5,473 nucleotides of DNA from Enterobacteriaceae bacterium UBA3516. Lineage in GTDB: Bacteria; Pseudomonadota; Gammaproteobacteria; Enterobacterales; Enterobacteriaceae. Made by a program: the position numbers and the translations under genes. The stretch lies in assembly GCA_002377245.1 (NCBI GenBank), contig DFPL01000003.1, positions 45,821 to 51,293 of the forward strand, in the 5' to 3' direction. This document shows, one piece after another, positions 1 to 4,615 of this stretch (position 1 is the first letter of the stretch; each line of letters opens with the position of its first letter). Under the pieces are notes generated by a model. It saw only the letters and a program-made list of their open reading frames with translations, did not search any database and was not told where the DNA came from.

Positions 1-168
1 GACACCGGGCCGATGTCGGGATTCGATCGTGATATCGTTGACGCAACCTTCTTTGCCGACAGCGGTTATCGCAGCACTCTGCTGGTGAATATTGGCTATG
101 GCGATGAAGGTAAACTCTTTGGTCGTCTGCCGCGCCTGGCGTTTGATGACGCCTGCCAGCTGCTGTAA
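1..168 (+). CDS. rutE: RutE, probable malonic semialdehyde reductase (3' end only)
   Basis: The window opens in frame inside a gene; 55 codons and a TAA stop are present. The visible tail contains GPMSGFDRD, a stretch ending [17 protein letters not shown], and a terminal DDACQLL, which I recognise as the C-terminus of RutE, a nitroreductase-family flavoprotein of about 196 residues in E. coli. In the Rut pathway of uracil breakdown it is assigned to reduction of toxic malonic semialdehyde to 3-hydroxypropionate in the cytoplasm. The N-terminal three quarters lie upstream of the window. The stop codon overlaps the strong ribosome binding site of rutF, with 9 bases between stop and next start, so the two are translated from one operon message. 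Assignment is from remembered family sequence plus the rutF neighbour; the catalytic part cannot be inspected. Confidence 0.9.
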   Translation, partial: DTGPMSGFDRDIVDATFFADSGYRSTLLVNIGYGDEGKLFGRLPRLAFDDACQLL

Positions 169-173
169 GGAGG
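166..173 (+). promoter_or_regulatory. Strong Shine-Dalgarno of rutF overlapping the rutE stop
   Basis: TAAGGAGG covers the rutE stop codon and gives a near-perfect Shine-Dalgarno sequence. Two ATG codons follow, at 174 and 178. Only the one at 178 is in the RutF frame, although it is just 4 bases from the GGAGG. The overlap suggests translational coupling of rutE and rutF. Confidence 0.75.
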
Positions 174-177
174 ATGG

Positions 178-669
178 ATGGGAATCAGCCAACAACATTT
201 TCGTGATGCCATGTCCTGCGTGGGCGCGGCGGTCAATATCATCACTACCGATGGCCCGGCAGGCCAGGCGGGGTTTACCGCCAGCGCGGTCTGTAGCGTC
301 ACCGATTCACCGCCGACGCTGCTGGTGTGTCTCAACCGAGCCGCGTCGGTGTGGCCGGTATTCAGTCAAAATCAGGCGCTGTGTGTCAATACGCTGGCGG
401 CCGGTCAGGAGGCGCTCTCCACCCTGTTCGGTGGCAAGACGTCAATGGCTGAGCGCTTTGGAGCGGCACAGTGGCAAACCGGTGAAACCGGCTGTCCGCG
501 CCTGGCAGGGGCACTGGCGTCGTTCGATTGCCGAATCAGCCAGGTGGTGAGCGTGGGTACGCACGATATCCTGTTTTGTACGATTGAAGACATTGCCCAT
601 CTTCCGGCCCCGGACGGTTTAATGTGGTTTAACCGTAACTACCACACTCTTCCCCGCCCGGCGTGTTAA
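178..669 (+). CDS. rutF: RutF, flavin reductase of the pyrimidine-degradation operon
   Basis: 163 residues, the usual length of RutF. The family (flavin-reductase-like FMN-binding fold) supplies reduced flavin to the uracil-ring-opening monooxygenase RutA, using NADH, in the cytoplasm. Sequence signs: residues 5-25 read [19 protein letters not shown], followed by [20 protein letters not shown], the flavin-binding core shared with other short-chain flavin reductases. The segment [15 protein letters not shown] near residue 125 corresponds to the conserved GxHxxFxGxV-type motif of the superfamily, and the protein ends HTLPRPAC much as in E. coli. It follows rutE by 9 bases. In E. coli the next gene would be the permease rutG; here there is none, a probable terminator lies at 687-713, and the next gene is convergent. 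Start chosen at 178 because it is the only in-frame ATG beside the strong ribosome binding site; it makes the N-terminus about two residues shorter than the E. coli protein. Confidence 0.93.
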   Translation: MGISQQHFRDAMSCVGAAVNIITTDGPAGQAGFTASAVCSVTDSPPTLLVCLNRAASVWPVFSQNQALCVNTLAAGQEALSTLFGGKTSMAERFGAAQWQTGETGCPRLAGALASFDCRISQVVSVGTHDILFCTIEDIAHLPAPDGLMWFNRNYHTLPRPAC

Positions 670-674
670 CGCCA

Positions 675-1586
675 TCAGGACTCTTCCGGCGCAGCATCCA
701 GCGCCGCTTTTTTCCGCTTTTTCAGTTTCAGTTCGCTCACCAGCACACCGGCCACGATAAACACCCCGCCGAGGAGGGCGAGCGCCGGCAAGCGCTCCCC
801 TGCCAGCCGACCAAAGATCCCTGCCCAGACGGGCTCTCCGGTATAGATAACCGTGGCGCGGGTGGGTGACACGCTGCGCTGCGCCCAGTTCATGGTGACC
901 TGAATAATCGCGCTAAATATCCCCAGACCTGCTGCGACCAGTAGTAGAGAAGGTGACAATTCAGGAATGGATTCACCCGCCGGCGCCATGCAGCTGAATG
1001 CCACCACCGAGGCGGTGAGCAGTTGCACTACCGTCACGCGGCGCACATCCACTTTACCAGCCCAGGCGCTGATCAAAATAATCTCCGCGGCAATCGCCAG
1101 TGCACCGGCCAGCGTTATCAACTCGCCCTCCCCGAGCGCGAGCAGGTTGTCTTCCGGCCCGGCGAGCAAAATCAGGCCAATAAAGGCGAGCACAATGCCT
1201 GTGCAGGACATCAACCCAGGCATGCGGCCCAGACACAACCATTGCAGAAGCGGCACCAGCGGAACATACATCGCAGTAATAAAGGCCGATTTACTGCTGG
1301 AGATTGACTGGAGTCCCCAGGTCTGCAGGCTGTAACCCAGCGCAATAGAGATGCCTATCGCCACCCCCGCTTTAACCTCAAGCCAGGTGATACCGCGCAA
1401 CACGTTGAGGGATAACAGCGCGACCGCCAACGCCGCCGTGGCAAAACGCAGGCCGACGAAGAAGAAGGGACCGCTCAGCGTGACCGCATACTGTACGGCG
1501 AGAAACGTACCGCCCCAGAACATGGTGATGAGGATCAGCAGGGATTCCTGTGGTGAAATGGAAAACTTTAAACGAGAGGCACGCAT
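675..1586 (-). CDS. DMT superfamily (EamA domain) inner-membrane transporter
   Basis: 303 residues, typical of two-EamA-domain permeases with about ten transmembrane helices. Domain 1 (about residues 14-145) begins with the family hallmark FWGGTFLAVQYAV and continues to GLRFATAALAV, with the conserved Trp-Gly-Gly and Arg-Phe. Domain 2 (about 155-290) contains MNWAQRSVSPTRATVIYTGEPVWAG, the equivalent of the conserved region before the last helices, then GGVFIVAGVLVSE. The very basic tail (KLKKRKK) suggests a cytoplasmic C-terminus. Family members usually export metabolites or amino acids; no substrate can be assigned. The start at 1586 is the first possible: an in-frame TAA lies four codons upstream, and no good ribosome binding site is visible, so translation may be weak. 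The gene converges with rutF (5 bases between stops) and stands where E. coli has rutG. It is not a rutG relative: RutG is a larger nucleobase permease with a different fold. Confidence 0.9.
   Translation of the reverse strand: MRASRLKFSISPQESLLILITMFWGGTFLAVQYAVTLSGPFFFVGLRFATAALAVALLSLNVLRGITWLEVKAGVAIGISIALGYSLQTWGLQSISSSKSAFITAMYVPLVPLLQWLCLGRMPGLMSCTGIVLAFIGLILLAGPEDNLLALGEGELITLAGALAIAAEIILISAWAGKVDVRRVTVVQLLTASVVAFSCMAPAGESIPELSPSLLLVAAGLGIFSAIIQVTMNWAQRSVSPTRATVIYTGEPVWAGIFGRLAGERLPALALLGGVFIVAGVLVSELKLKKRKKAALDAAPEES
687..713 (+). terminator. Probable rut operon terminator, inside the 3' end of the opposing transporter gene
   Basis: CGGCGC (687-692) pairs with GCGCCG (701-706) around an 8-base loop, followed by C and six T residues (708-713). 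This is a plausible Rho-independent terminator for rightward transcription from rutF. It lies 18 bases past the rutF stop and within the last codons of the convergent transporter gene, where the T-run encodes lysines on the other strand. The 6-bp stem is modest, so activity is inferred. Confidence 0.55.
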
Positions 1587-1595
1587 GTTACTGAC

Positions 1596-1611
1596 CGGTT
1601 AACGTAAACCG
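1596..1611. promoter_or_regulatory. Imperfect 16-bp palindrome just upstream of the transporter start
   Basis: CGGTTAACGTAAACCG is a 16-bp palindrome with a single mismatched pair, ending 10 bases upstream of the transporter ATG. It lies in the untranslated leader or promoter of the minus-strand gene. Its size and symmetry fit an operator for a dimeric regulator; no regulator is encoded nearby and no known consensus was recognised. Confidence 0.35.
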
Positions 1612-1613
1612 TT

Positions 1614-1633
1614 AGTGTGCGTTGTCGCACACT
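1614..1633. repeat. Perfect inverted repeat (8 bp arms, 4-base spacer) in the transporter promoter region
   Basis: AGTGTGCG (1614-1621) is mirrored by CGCACACT (1626-1633) around TTGT. It sits 28-47 bases upstream of the minus-strand transporter start, next to the palindrome at 1596-1611. On the minus strand a TTGAAC (-35-like) lies just upstream, so the repeat would fall between -35 and -10, a usual place for a repressor. No run of T follows on either strand, so it is not an intrinsic terminator. Confidence 0.45.
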
Positions 1634-1655
1634 TTTGTTCAACTGTAAGTCCCAT

Positions 1656-1684
1656 AAAAAAACCGCCGGGGGTAAGCCCGGCGG
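1656..1684 (-). terminator. Intrinsic terminator of ymdF
   Basis: Read on the minus strand, CCGCCGGG pairs with CCCGGCGG (8 bp, all G/C, 6-base loop) and is followed by seven T residues (the A-run at 1656-1662). This is a strong Rho-independent terminator about 46 bases past the ymdF stop. It separates ymdF from the transporter gene that follows on the same strand. Confidence 0.85.
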
Positions 1685-1689
1685 CTGTT

Positions 1690-1713
1690 TGACGACGCAA
1701 AAAAACGTCGTCA
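1690..1713 (-). repeat. Second hairpin between ymdF and its terminator, with an all-T-like loop
   Basis: TGACGACG (1690-1697) pairs perfectly with CGTCGTCA (1706-1713). The 8-base loop is C plus seven A on the plus strand, therefore a seven-U loop in the ymdF transcript. It lies 16 bases after the ymdF stop and 5 bases before the terminator stem, so the ymdF mRNA ends in two consecutive perfect hairpins. A role in 3'-end stability is possible but inferred. Confidence 0.55.
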
Positions 1714-1729
1714 CCAGGGTGCGGCAACG

Positions 1730-1906
1730 CTAACTGCTGCGGCTGCTACCATGGCTACTTTTGCCCCCTTTTTTACCAGCCTCTGAGGCGCGCTGAGGAT
1801 CATTTTTGAAATTCCCCCCGCTGTGCTGGCCACCTTTACGACCTGCTTCTGATGCTCTTTCACGGTCTTCAGCGAAATTACCTGAACCACCACGATGGTT
1901 TGCCAT
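1730..1906 (-). CDS. ymdF: YmdF-like KGG-repeat (con-10/GsiB type) general stress protein
   Basis: 58 residues, small, hydrophilic and Gly/Ser/Lys rich. It holds two copies of the stress-protein motif: RASEAGRKGG at residues 17-26 and RASEAGKKGG at 39-48, 22 residues apart, each preceded by a G-N-F element. It matches E. coli YmdF closely as I recall it, diverging only in the last ten residues. The family (KGG repeat, as in YciG and Bacillus GsiB) is associated with stationary-phase and desiccation-type stress; biochemical function is unsettled. Start chosen at 1906 because it gives the family N-terminus MANHRGG and is preceded by GGAGG at 1913-1917 (minus strand); an in-frame ATG far upstream at 2008 would add 34 residues without family support. 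Its place next to the rut genes agrees with E. coli gene order, where it follows rutG. Confidence 0.9.
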   Translation of the reverse strand: MANHRGGSGNFAEDRERASEAGRKGGQHSGGNFKNDPQRASEAGKKGGKSSHGSSRSS

Positions 1907-1937
1907 TTCGAACCTCCGGTTGTGTGAAACATTAGTC

Positions 1938-1943
1938 ATCATA
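1938..1943 (-). promoter_or_regulatory. Possible -10 element of the ymdF promoter
   Basis: On the minus strand TATGAT matches the sigma-70/sigma-S -10 consensus at 5 of 6 positions and lies about 30 bases upstream of the ymdF start. No convincing -35 is seen at 16-18 bases, which would be compatible with a sigma-S-type promoter, as expected for a stress gene, but does not prove it. Confidence 0.35.
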
Positions 1944-2461
1944 TTGCATTCAGTAAAAGAGGAATCTTTCACCGCGTGCCGCGATGGCAGAGCCATTGGC
2001 TGCGACACGTGGATCTAATCTTAGTGAACACGGGCTATTCAGCCAGTGGATCGTAATATTCTGCAACACCAAATCTGCACAAATGCGTGAATATCCAGAC
2101 TGAAAATTAATAAGCCGCTCTGATGTATTAAGAAAACGGCTGCGTTAAAAATGTGTCAATTTGCAACAGCCCAACTGTTATTTTTGCCCTCATTATCACG
2201 GGCACTTTGTTCATACCTGCCGCTTTCTCGCAGTCAGCCATGGGTTTTAAGCGCGGGCATTAACCGCCACAGGACATTTTATGCCCCATAAAAGACAATA
2301 AAAAGACTTAAGCAGTCAAAAAATACACTTTCGTACGAAACTTAGAGTAAGCCAAGACAACCTGATGATTGCCCACTCAACCCTCCCCGCTATTCAAGTA
2401 CCTGATTGCTGCCTGAAGACTCCCTTAAAGTAACAAAACTATTTTTAGTCTAAAGAAGTGT

Positions 2462-2484
2462 AAATGAGAAAACTATTTTCATTT
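2462..2484. repeat. AT-rich 23-base near-palindrome upstream of the CRP box
   Basis: The segment begins AAATGAGAAAA and ends TATTTTCATTT around a central C. Nine of eleven opposed positions are complementary, one is G/T and one mismatched. It ends 24 bases before the CRP core. It could be a binding site for another regulator or simply AT-rich symmetry; it does not match the Fur consensus well. Confidence 0.35.
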
Positions 2485-2508
2485 GTTTTTCAAAATCTTA
2501 TATTATTG

Positions 2509-2524
2509 TGTGACAATTATCACA
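2509..2524. promoter_or_regulatory. Perfect CRP (cAMP receptor protein) core site upstream of the adhesin
   Basis: TGTGACAATTATCACA matches the CRP consensus TGTGA-N6-TCACA at all ten defined positions, with AT-rich flanks. It is centred at 2516.5, 117 bases before the adhesin ATG. This suggests activation of the adhesin by cAMP-CRP when preferred sugars are scarce. The distance to the best visible promoter (2533-2560) is not canonical, so the arrangement (class I or class II) is unresolved. ymdF is about 600 bases away and unlikely to be the target. Confidence 0.75.
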
Positions 2525-2532
2525 AAAAGGTC

Positions 2533-2560
2533 TTGATTCAATCTATTTCAAGAGTAGGAT
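2533..2560 (+). promoter_or_regulatory. Possible sigma-70 promoter of the adhesin gene
   Basis: TTGATT (2533-2538) and TAGGAT (2555-2560), spaced by 16 bases, each match consensus at 4 of 6 positions. Start would be near 2567, placing the CRP centre at about -50, which is off the usual helical register. A weaker alternative -10 near 2544-2549 would put CRP close to -41, the class II position. Confidence 0.35.
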
Positions 2561-2571
2561 TCGCGACATCG

Positions 2572-2589
2572 AAGGCTTAGATAAGCCTT
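2572..2589. promoter_or_regulatory. Perfect inverted repeat in the adhesin leader
   Basis: AAGGCTTA (2572-2579) and TAAGCCTT (2582-2589) flank GA, giving an 18-bp perfect dyad ending 44 bases before the ATG. Lying at or just after the predicted transcription start, it could be an operator for a dimeric repressor or, in RNA, a small hairpin in the 5' leader. No T-run follows. Confidence 0.45.
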
Positions 2590-2633
2590 ATCAAAGACAT
2601 TTAATCTTAACGAATCTGTTGGAATGTTGAAAA

Positions 2634-4187
2634 ATGAATACTAACCGTAAGACTATTATCGCTCTGGCAGTAACCACCGCTTTTACCCTGTCTGCGCCTG
2701 TATACGCTGATATCAATCAGGCAATCGACCTCGTAGATGGCCTTGCCTCTCACAGAATTACTTTTGCAGAAGGACGCTCCATCTGGGCCACCCTGGATGC
2801 TCAGACGCAAAAAGAGGCTCGTCAGTATGACTATTCTCAGGAGACGCGTTATACCAACGACTATCAAGAGGGTGCACATACGGAGTATTCACGCGGCCCG
2901 GCAACAGCCCAAACGGTAGGTCAATCCATGGTTGTCACCCTTCAACCTCAACGCCCAGCGACCGGAATTCTTGACCAGTCAACGCACCTTGACTCTAACT
3001 ACCAGGCTGAAAGCGACGCTGCACGCATCAAAGCGCACATGCAAGAGGTGAATCGTCTGGTGGGTATCGAGAAAACGATTGATAATCAAAACCGTACTGC
3101 TGACCAACACCCAACTCAGAGCGTGCTGTCACATGCCAGCGCTACCGCTACCCCCTTTATTGACCGTTCTTCTCACCTGGATGCAGGTAACAACGATACG
3201 GCTCGTCGTGAGGCTCAGTTGTCGGCGGCGATTGATCATGCCAACAGCGTGAAGGACGGCATCAATGGTCTTAACGGCAAAGACGGTGCTCAGGGCATTC
3301 AGGGAGTCGCCGGTCTAAATGGCAAAGATGGTCTTAACGGCAAAGACGGTGCTCAAGGCATTCAGGGCGTCGCTGGTCTGAATGGCAAAGATGGTAAAGA
3401 CGGCATCAATGGTCTTAACGGCAAAGATGGCAAAGACGGCATCACCACCACTAAAGTCGAAACCGACACCGCAACGCAGGATCAGGTAAAAACCAACACC
3501 GCTGCCCTTACCAGGCAGGATCGTACCAACGACGTTCAGACCGGGCAGATTCAGATTACTAACATGCGCATTGATGAAGATCGTGTGAACATCAGTGCCA
3601 ACGCGGCAAAACTGCAGGGTGACGAAATGGCGCAGGCCAACCGTGAGCGTACTGCGAACCAGCACGTCGCGGCGGTTATCGGCCGCGATGGTGTTGACGG
3701 CAAAGAGGGCGTACAGGGTAAAGACGGGGTAACCACCGTTGTTACGAAGGTAGAAACCGATACCACCACGCAGAAAAAAGTGGCGGCCAACGAAACCGCT
3801 ATCCGGGGTGTGCGTTCCGAACAGGCTGTACAGGGTGAATTTATCCAGCGCGAAGCCGTCGCGATTAATCACAATGCGGCAGCGATTTCCTCTAACACCC
3901 AACGTATCGACAACAACAGCCAACGCATTGACCGCAACGCGAAACGCATTGATGACACCCGCGAAGATCTGAAAAAAGGTCTCAATAACGCGGCGGCGAT
4001 GACCGGTCTTCACTATCACTCTAACGATGCCTATGCGCTGTCAGTGGGCACGGCAAACGGCGAGGGTGCGGCACTGGCTGGCGGTCTTTCTCATGGCTTC
4101 ACCGAACACACGGCTGCCACCGTGCAGGCATCTACCTCAATGGATGGCGGCTATATGGCTTCCGTTGGTTTTTCCGGCGACTTCTGA
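2634..4187 (+). CDS. Collagen-like trimeric autotransporter adhesin with YadA-type anchor (type Vc secretion)
   Basis: 517 residues, small for the family. Order: Sec signal peptide 1-25 (basic start, hydrophobic core, cleavage after VYA); an unrecognised N-terminal region about 26-205 with a motif D-[QR]-S-[ST]-HLD at 114-120 and again at 177-183; an uninterrupted collagen-like Gly-X-Y run from G209 to G269 (21 glycines at every third residue); a linker; a second six-triplet Gly-X-Y run at 350-367; a stalk with seven-residue periodicity at about 411-445, Ile at a (411, 418, 425, 432, 439) and Asn at d (414, 421, 428, 435); and the YadA-like anchor from about 450 to the end (AMTGLHYHSNDAYALSVG onward, terminal Phe). 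Known for the family: three anchors form one 12-strand barrel in the outer membrane and expose the trimeric stalk, usually for adhesion, autoaggregation or biofilm. Ligand unknown; no classical YadA head repeats are visible. Start is supported by the signal peptide; the ribosome binding site (TGGAAT, 2620-2625) is weak. Preceded by a CRP box and followed by a terminator, so probably monocistronic. Confidence 0.9.
   Translation: MNTNRKTIIALAVTTAFTLSAPVYADINQAIDLVDGLASHRITFAEGRSIWATLDAQTQKEARQYDYSQETRYTNDYQEGAHTEYSRGPATAQTVGQSMVVTLQPQRPATGILDQSTHLDSNYQAESDAARIKAHMQEVNRLVGIEKTIDNQNRTADQHPTQSVLSHASATATPFIDRSSHLDAGNNDTARREAQLSAAIDHANSVKDGINGLNGKDGAQGIQGVAGLNGKDGLNGKDGAQGIQGVAGLNGKDGKDGINGLNGKDGKDGITTTKVETDTATQDQVKTNTAALTRQDRTNDVQTGQIQITNMRIDEDRVNISANAAKLQGDEMAQANRERTANQHVAAVIGRDGVDGKEGVQGKDGVTTVVTKVETDTTTQKKVAANETAIRGVRSEQAVQGEFIQREAVAINHNAAAISSNTQRIDNNSQRIDRNAKRIDDTREDLKKGLNNAAAMTGLHYHSNDAYALSVGTANGEGAALAGGLSHGFTEHTAATVQASTSMDGGYMASVGFSGDF
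3270..3395 (+). repeat. 63-bp tandem duplication encoding the collagen-like segment
   Basis: Two adjacent 63-base copies (3270-3332 and 3333-3395) each encode the same 21 residues, LNGKDGAQGIQGVAG plus LNGKDG. They differ at four bases, all third codon positions and all silent (CAG/CAA, GGA/GGC, GCC/GCT, CTA/CTG). A shorter related unit, KDGINGLNGKDG, occurs on both sides (from 3252 and from 3396). Such repeats commonly change in number by slippage or recombination, which would alter stalk length in steps of seven triplets. Confidence 0.85.
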
Positions 4188-4213
4188 TTTTCATTCTGAT
4201 CGGTAGATTAACA

Positions 4214-4235
4214 GGGCGCTCCGGCGCCCTTTTTT
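4214..4235 (+). terminator. Intrinsic terminator of the adhesin gene
   Basis: GGGCGC (4214-4219) pairs with GCGCCC (4224-4229) around a TCCG tetraloop, followed by six T residues. It lies 26 bases after the adhesin stop and should separate it from the downstream lipoprotein gene. Confidence 0.88.
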
Positions 4236-4370
4236 AGGCAAGGCGCTGAATGAACCTCTTAAAAGAGACCACGCTGAACGCCCGAGGCGAAATCGATAAT
4301 CGCTTTTCTAATTTGCAACAGTGAGCTTCGGCCCAGGTTGCGACAGCGTTATTTGAACAGGGGTAATGAC

Positions 4371-4610
4371 ATGCAAAAATTTTTCTGGGTCTTCGTGGTT
4401 GCAAGCGGCCTGTTGACAGGGTGCCAATCCTCAGCCGAACGCATGCATGAATGCGAAGCACAAGGCATCTCCCGCGATACCTGTTACCAGGTTGAACAGT
4501 CACGCAAACAAGGCATCAACGATCAGGCTATGGCGCAGGCCTACCGTAATGCCGCAGCGGTCGAACTGTCGGGTAAAAAACATCACTCTTCTCACCATAG
4601 CGAGGACTAA
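4371..4610 (+). CDS. Small lipoprotein of unknown function
   Basis: 79 residues. The N-terminus has a lipoprotein signal with lipobox L-L-T-G-C, cysteine at residue 18; Gln at +2 (not Asp) predicts outer-membrane sorting by the Lol rules. The mature part of about 62 residues is polar and helical-looking, with a Cys pair at 28 and 38 (HEC...DTC) that could form a disulfide in the periplasm, and a His-rich tail (HHSSHHS, residues 71-77) that might bind metal. I do not recognise the family. ATG 4371 is preferred over an in-frame TTG at 4338 because it directly precedes the signal peptide and has AGGGG at 4359-4363. It lies downstream of the adhesin terminator, so it needs its own promoter; none is convincing in 4236-4370. 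The next gene starts 5 bases after its stop. It is far shorter than SadB/TpgA-type adhesin helpers and shows no similarity to them that I can see. Confidence 0.82.
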   Translation: MQKFFWVFVVASGLLTGCQSSAERMHECEAQGISRDTCYQVEQSRKQGINDQAMAQAYRNAAAVELSGKKHHSSHHSED

Positions 4611-4615
4611 TTACC

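Larger units (their letters stand above)
1907..2633. other. Long AT-rich intergenic region between divergent ymdF and the adhesin gene
   Basis: About 727 bases with no convincing protein or RNA gene on either strand. The ymdF side (1907-2000) carries its ribosome binding site and a possible -10. From about 2000 to 2330 I see only short, weak inverted repeats and a 12-bp palindrome TTTCGTACGAAA (2329-2340). The part from about 2430 on is markedly AT-rich and holds the adhesin control region: a near-palindrome at 2462-2484, a CRP box at 2509-2524, a possible promoter and a leader palindrome at 2572-2589. In E. coli the next gene after ymdF is yccJ; no trace of it was recognised here. Confidence 0.6.

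Noticed and set aside
92..550. A 152-codon plus-strand open frame overlapping rutE and rutF
   Set aside because: Arg/Ser/Cys/Trp-rich translation typical of an out-of-frame reading of GC-rich coding DNA; rutF in another frame is clearly the gene.
1907..2008. N-terminal extension of YmdF by 34 residues to an ATG at 2008
   Set aside because: The internal start gives the known family N-terminus and has a strong GGAGG ribosome binding site; the extension crosses the likely promoter.
2255..2286. Inverted repeat GGGCAT / ATGCCC with a 20-base loop
   Set aside because: Arms too short for the loop and no T-run; not convincing as terminator or RNA gene.
2329..2340. 12-bp palindrome TTTCGTACGAAA in the intergenic region
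   Set aside because: Perfect but short, with no nearby promoter or second copy; 12-bp palindromes are expected occasionally by chance.
2464..2580. A 38-codon plus-strand open frame (MRKLFSFVFQNLIL...) before the adhesin
   Set aside because: No good ribosome binding site, the CRP core lies inside it and the leader dyad overlaps its end; more likely regulatory DNA. Ribosome profiling would settle it.
3270..3395. CRISPR-like or mobile-element repeat
   Set aside because: The repeat is in frame, encodes Gly-X-Y triplets and has no spacers, target-site duplications or terminal inverted repeats.
3315..4019. A 234-codon open frame on the minus strand inside the adhesin gene
   Set aside because: It mirrors the low-complexity Gly-X-Y and Asn-rich coding sequence of the plus strand, has no ribosome binding site, and its protein shows no domain; the plus-strand gene has signal peptide and anchor.
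2634..4187. Phage tail fibre instead of an autotransporter
   Set aside because: Collagen-like repeats occur in tail fibres, but this protein has a clear Sec signal peptide and a YadA-type C-terminal anchor ending in Phe, and no phage genes are nearby.
4307..4312. TCTAAT as -10 of a promoter for the lipoprotein gene
   Set aside because: Good hexamer match but no recognisable -35 or extended element; too weak to list as a feature.
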